From contig JASANG010001630.1 in the NCBI GenBank assembly GCA_030248215.1, positions 186,001 to 250,000 of the forward strand: a stretch of DNA of 64,000 nt. The letters are read 5' to 3'. Within the stretch, counting starts at the first letter, position 1. The letters are not shown here. Source of the DNA: Enoplolaimus lenunculus. Its lineage: Eukaryota; Nematoda; Enoplea; Enoplida; Thoracostomopsidae. Below: more notes on the stretch, generated by a model that saw nothing but the letters and a program-made list of their open reading frames with translations, was not told the DNA's origin and did not search any database.

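Noticed and set aside
16634-64000. Assignment as obscurin/UNC-89
   Set aside because: An SH3 and tandem Igs are present, but no DH-PH follows the SH3 and no kinase or Fn3 is seen; the huge repeat exons also do not fit. The 3' part is outside the window, so this is not final.
1-64000. LTR retroelement, viral, tRNA, rRNA or CRISPR content
   Set aside because: No reverse transcriptase, capsid or envelope motifs, no long direct terminal repeats, no cloverleaf with A/B boxes and no spacer array were noticed by eye. A tool search was not possible.

Overview
The window looks like the 5' part of one giant animal muscle gene on the + strand. From an ATG at 1021 I can chain 47 exons (the last cut by the window end). 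Every one of the 46 introns begins GT and ends AG, and reading phase is kept across each. The exons sum to about 32.1 kb, or roughly 10,700 codons. The product has 24 immunoglobulin (I-set) domains, one SH3 domain, and four enormous intron-free exons full of internal repeats. I see no DH-PH, fibronectin-III or kinase domain. This fits an invertebrate titin (Sallimus/TTN-1 type) better than obscurin/UNC-89, twitchin or kettin. The organism is a metazoan, most likely an ecdysozoan and possibly a nematode: AT-rich introns, T-rich YAG acceptors and scattered TTAGGC/GCCTAA-like hexamers. That assignment is inference.

Layout: 1-1020 is upstream DNA. 1021-16068 encodes eight Ig domains on small exons, joined by Ser/Tyr/His-rich, acidic-Trp and Ser/Thr-Pro linkers. 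16634-24603 is a 7.97-kb exon with 29 tandem copies of a ~79-residue repeat (APKIEHLQC...HEEF), which I do not recognise. 24950-28925 holds two Igs and a long beta-pattern region. 29768-32255 holds three Igs. 32693-33103 and the start of 35035-40995 are a duplicated ~135-residue module. The rest of 35035-40995 contains nine 44-residue repeats and then a 150-residue higher-order repeat. 41973-50384 is a Lys/Glu/Gln/Ser-rich segment with an internal 1,392-bp duplication, ending in the SH3 domain. 51236-57988 encodes six more Igs. 60267-64000 is a tandem array of a 917-918 bp unit, each with one Ig exon plus its intron, nearly identical between copies and running off the window.

The introns carry short terminal-inverted-repeat (MITE-like) elements of several families, a 47-bp minisatellite and small tandem duplications. 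I saw no second gene, no RNA gene, no CRISPR array and no LTR or viral element.

Together the exons describe a modular filament protein: Ig strings at both ends of this portion, and a central ~7,800-codon repeat region that would be the obvious candidate for an extensible or scaffold segment. Most modules are phase 1-1 exons, so they could be skipped or duplicated without breaking the frame.
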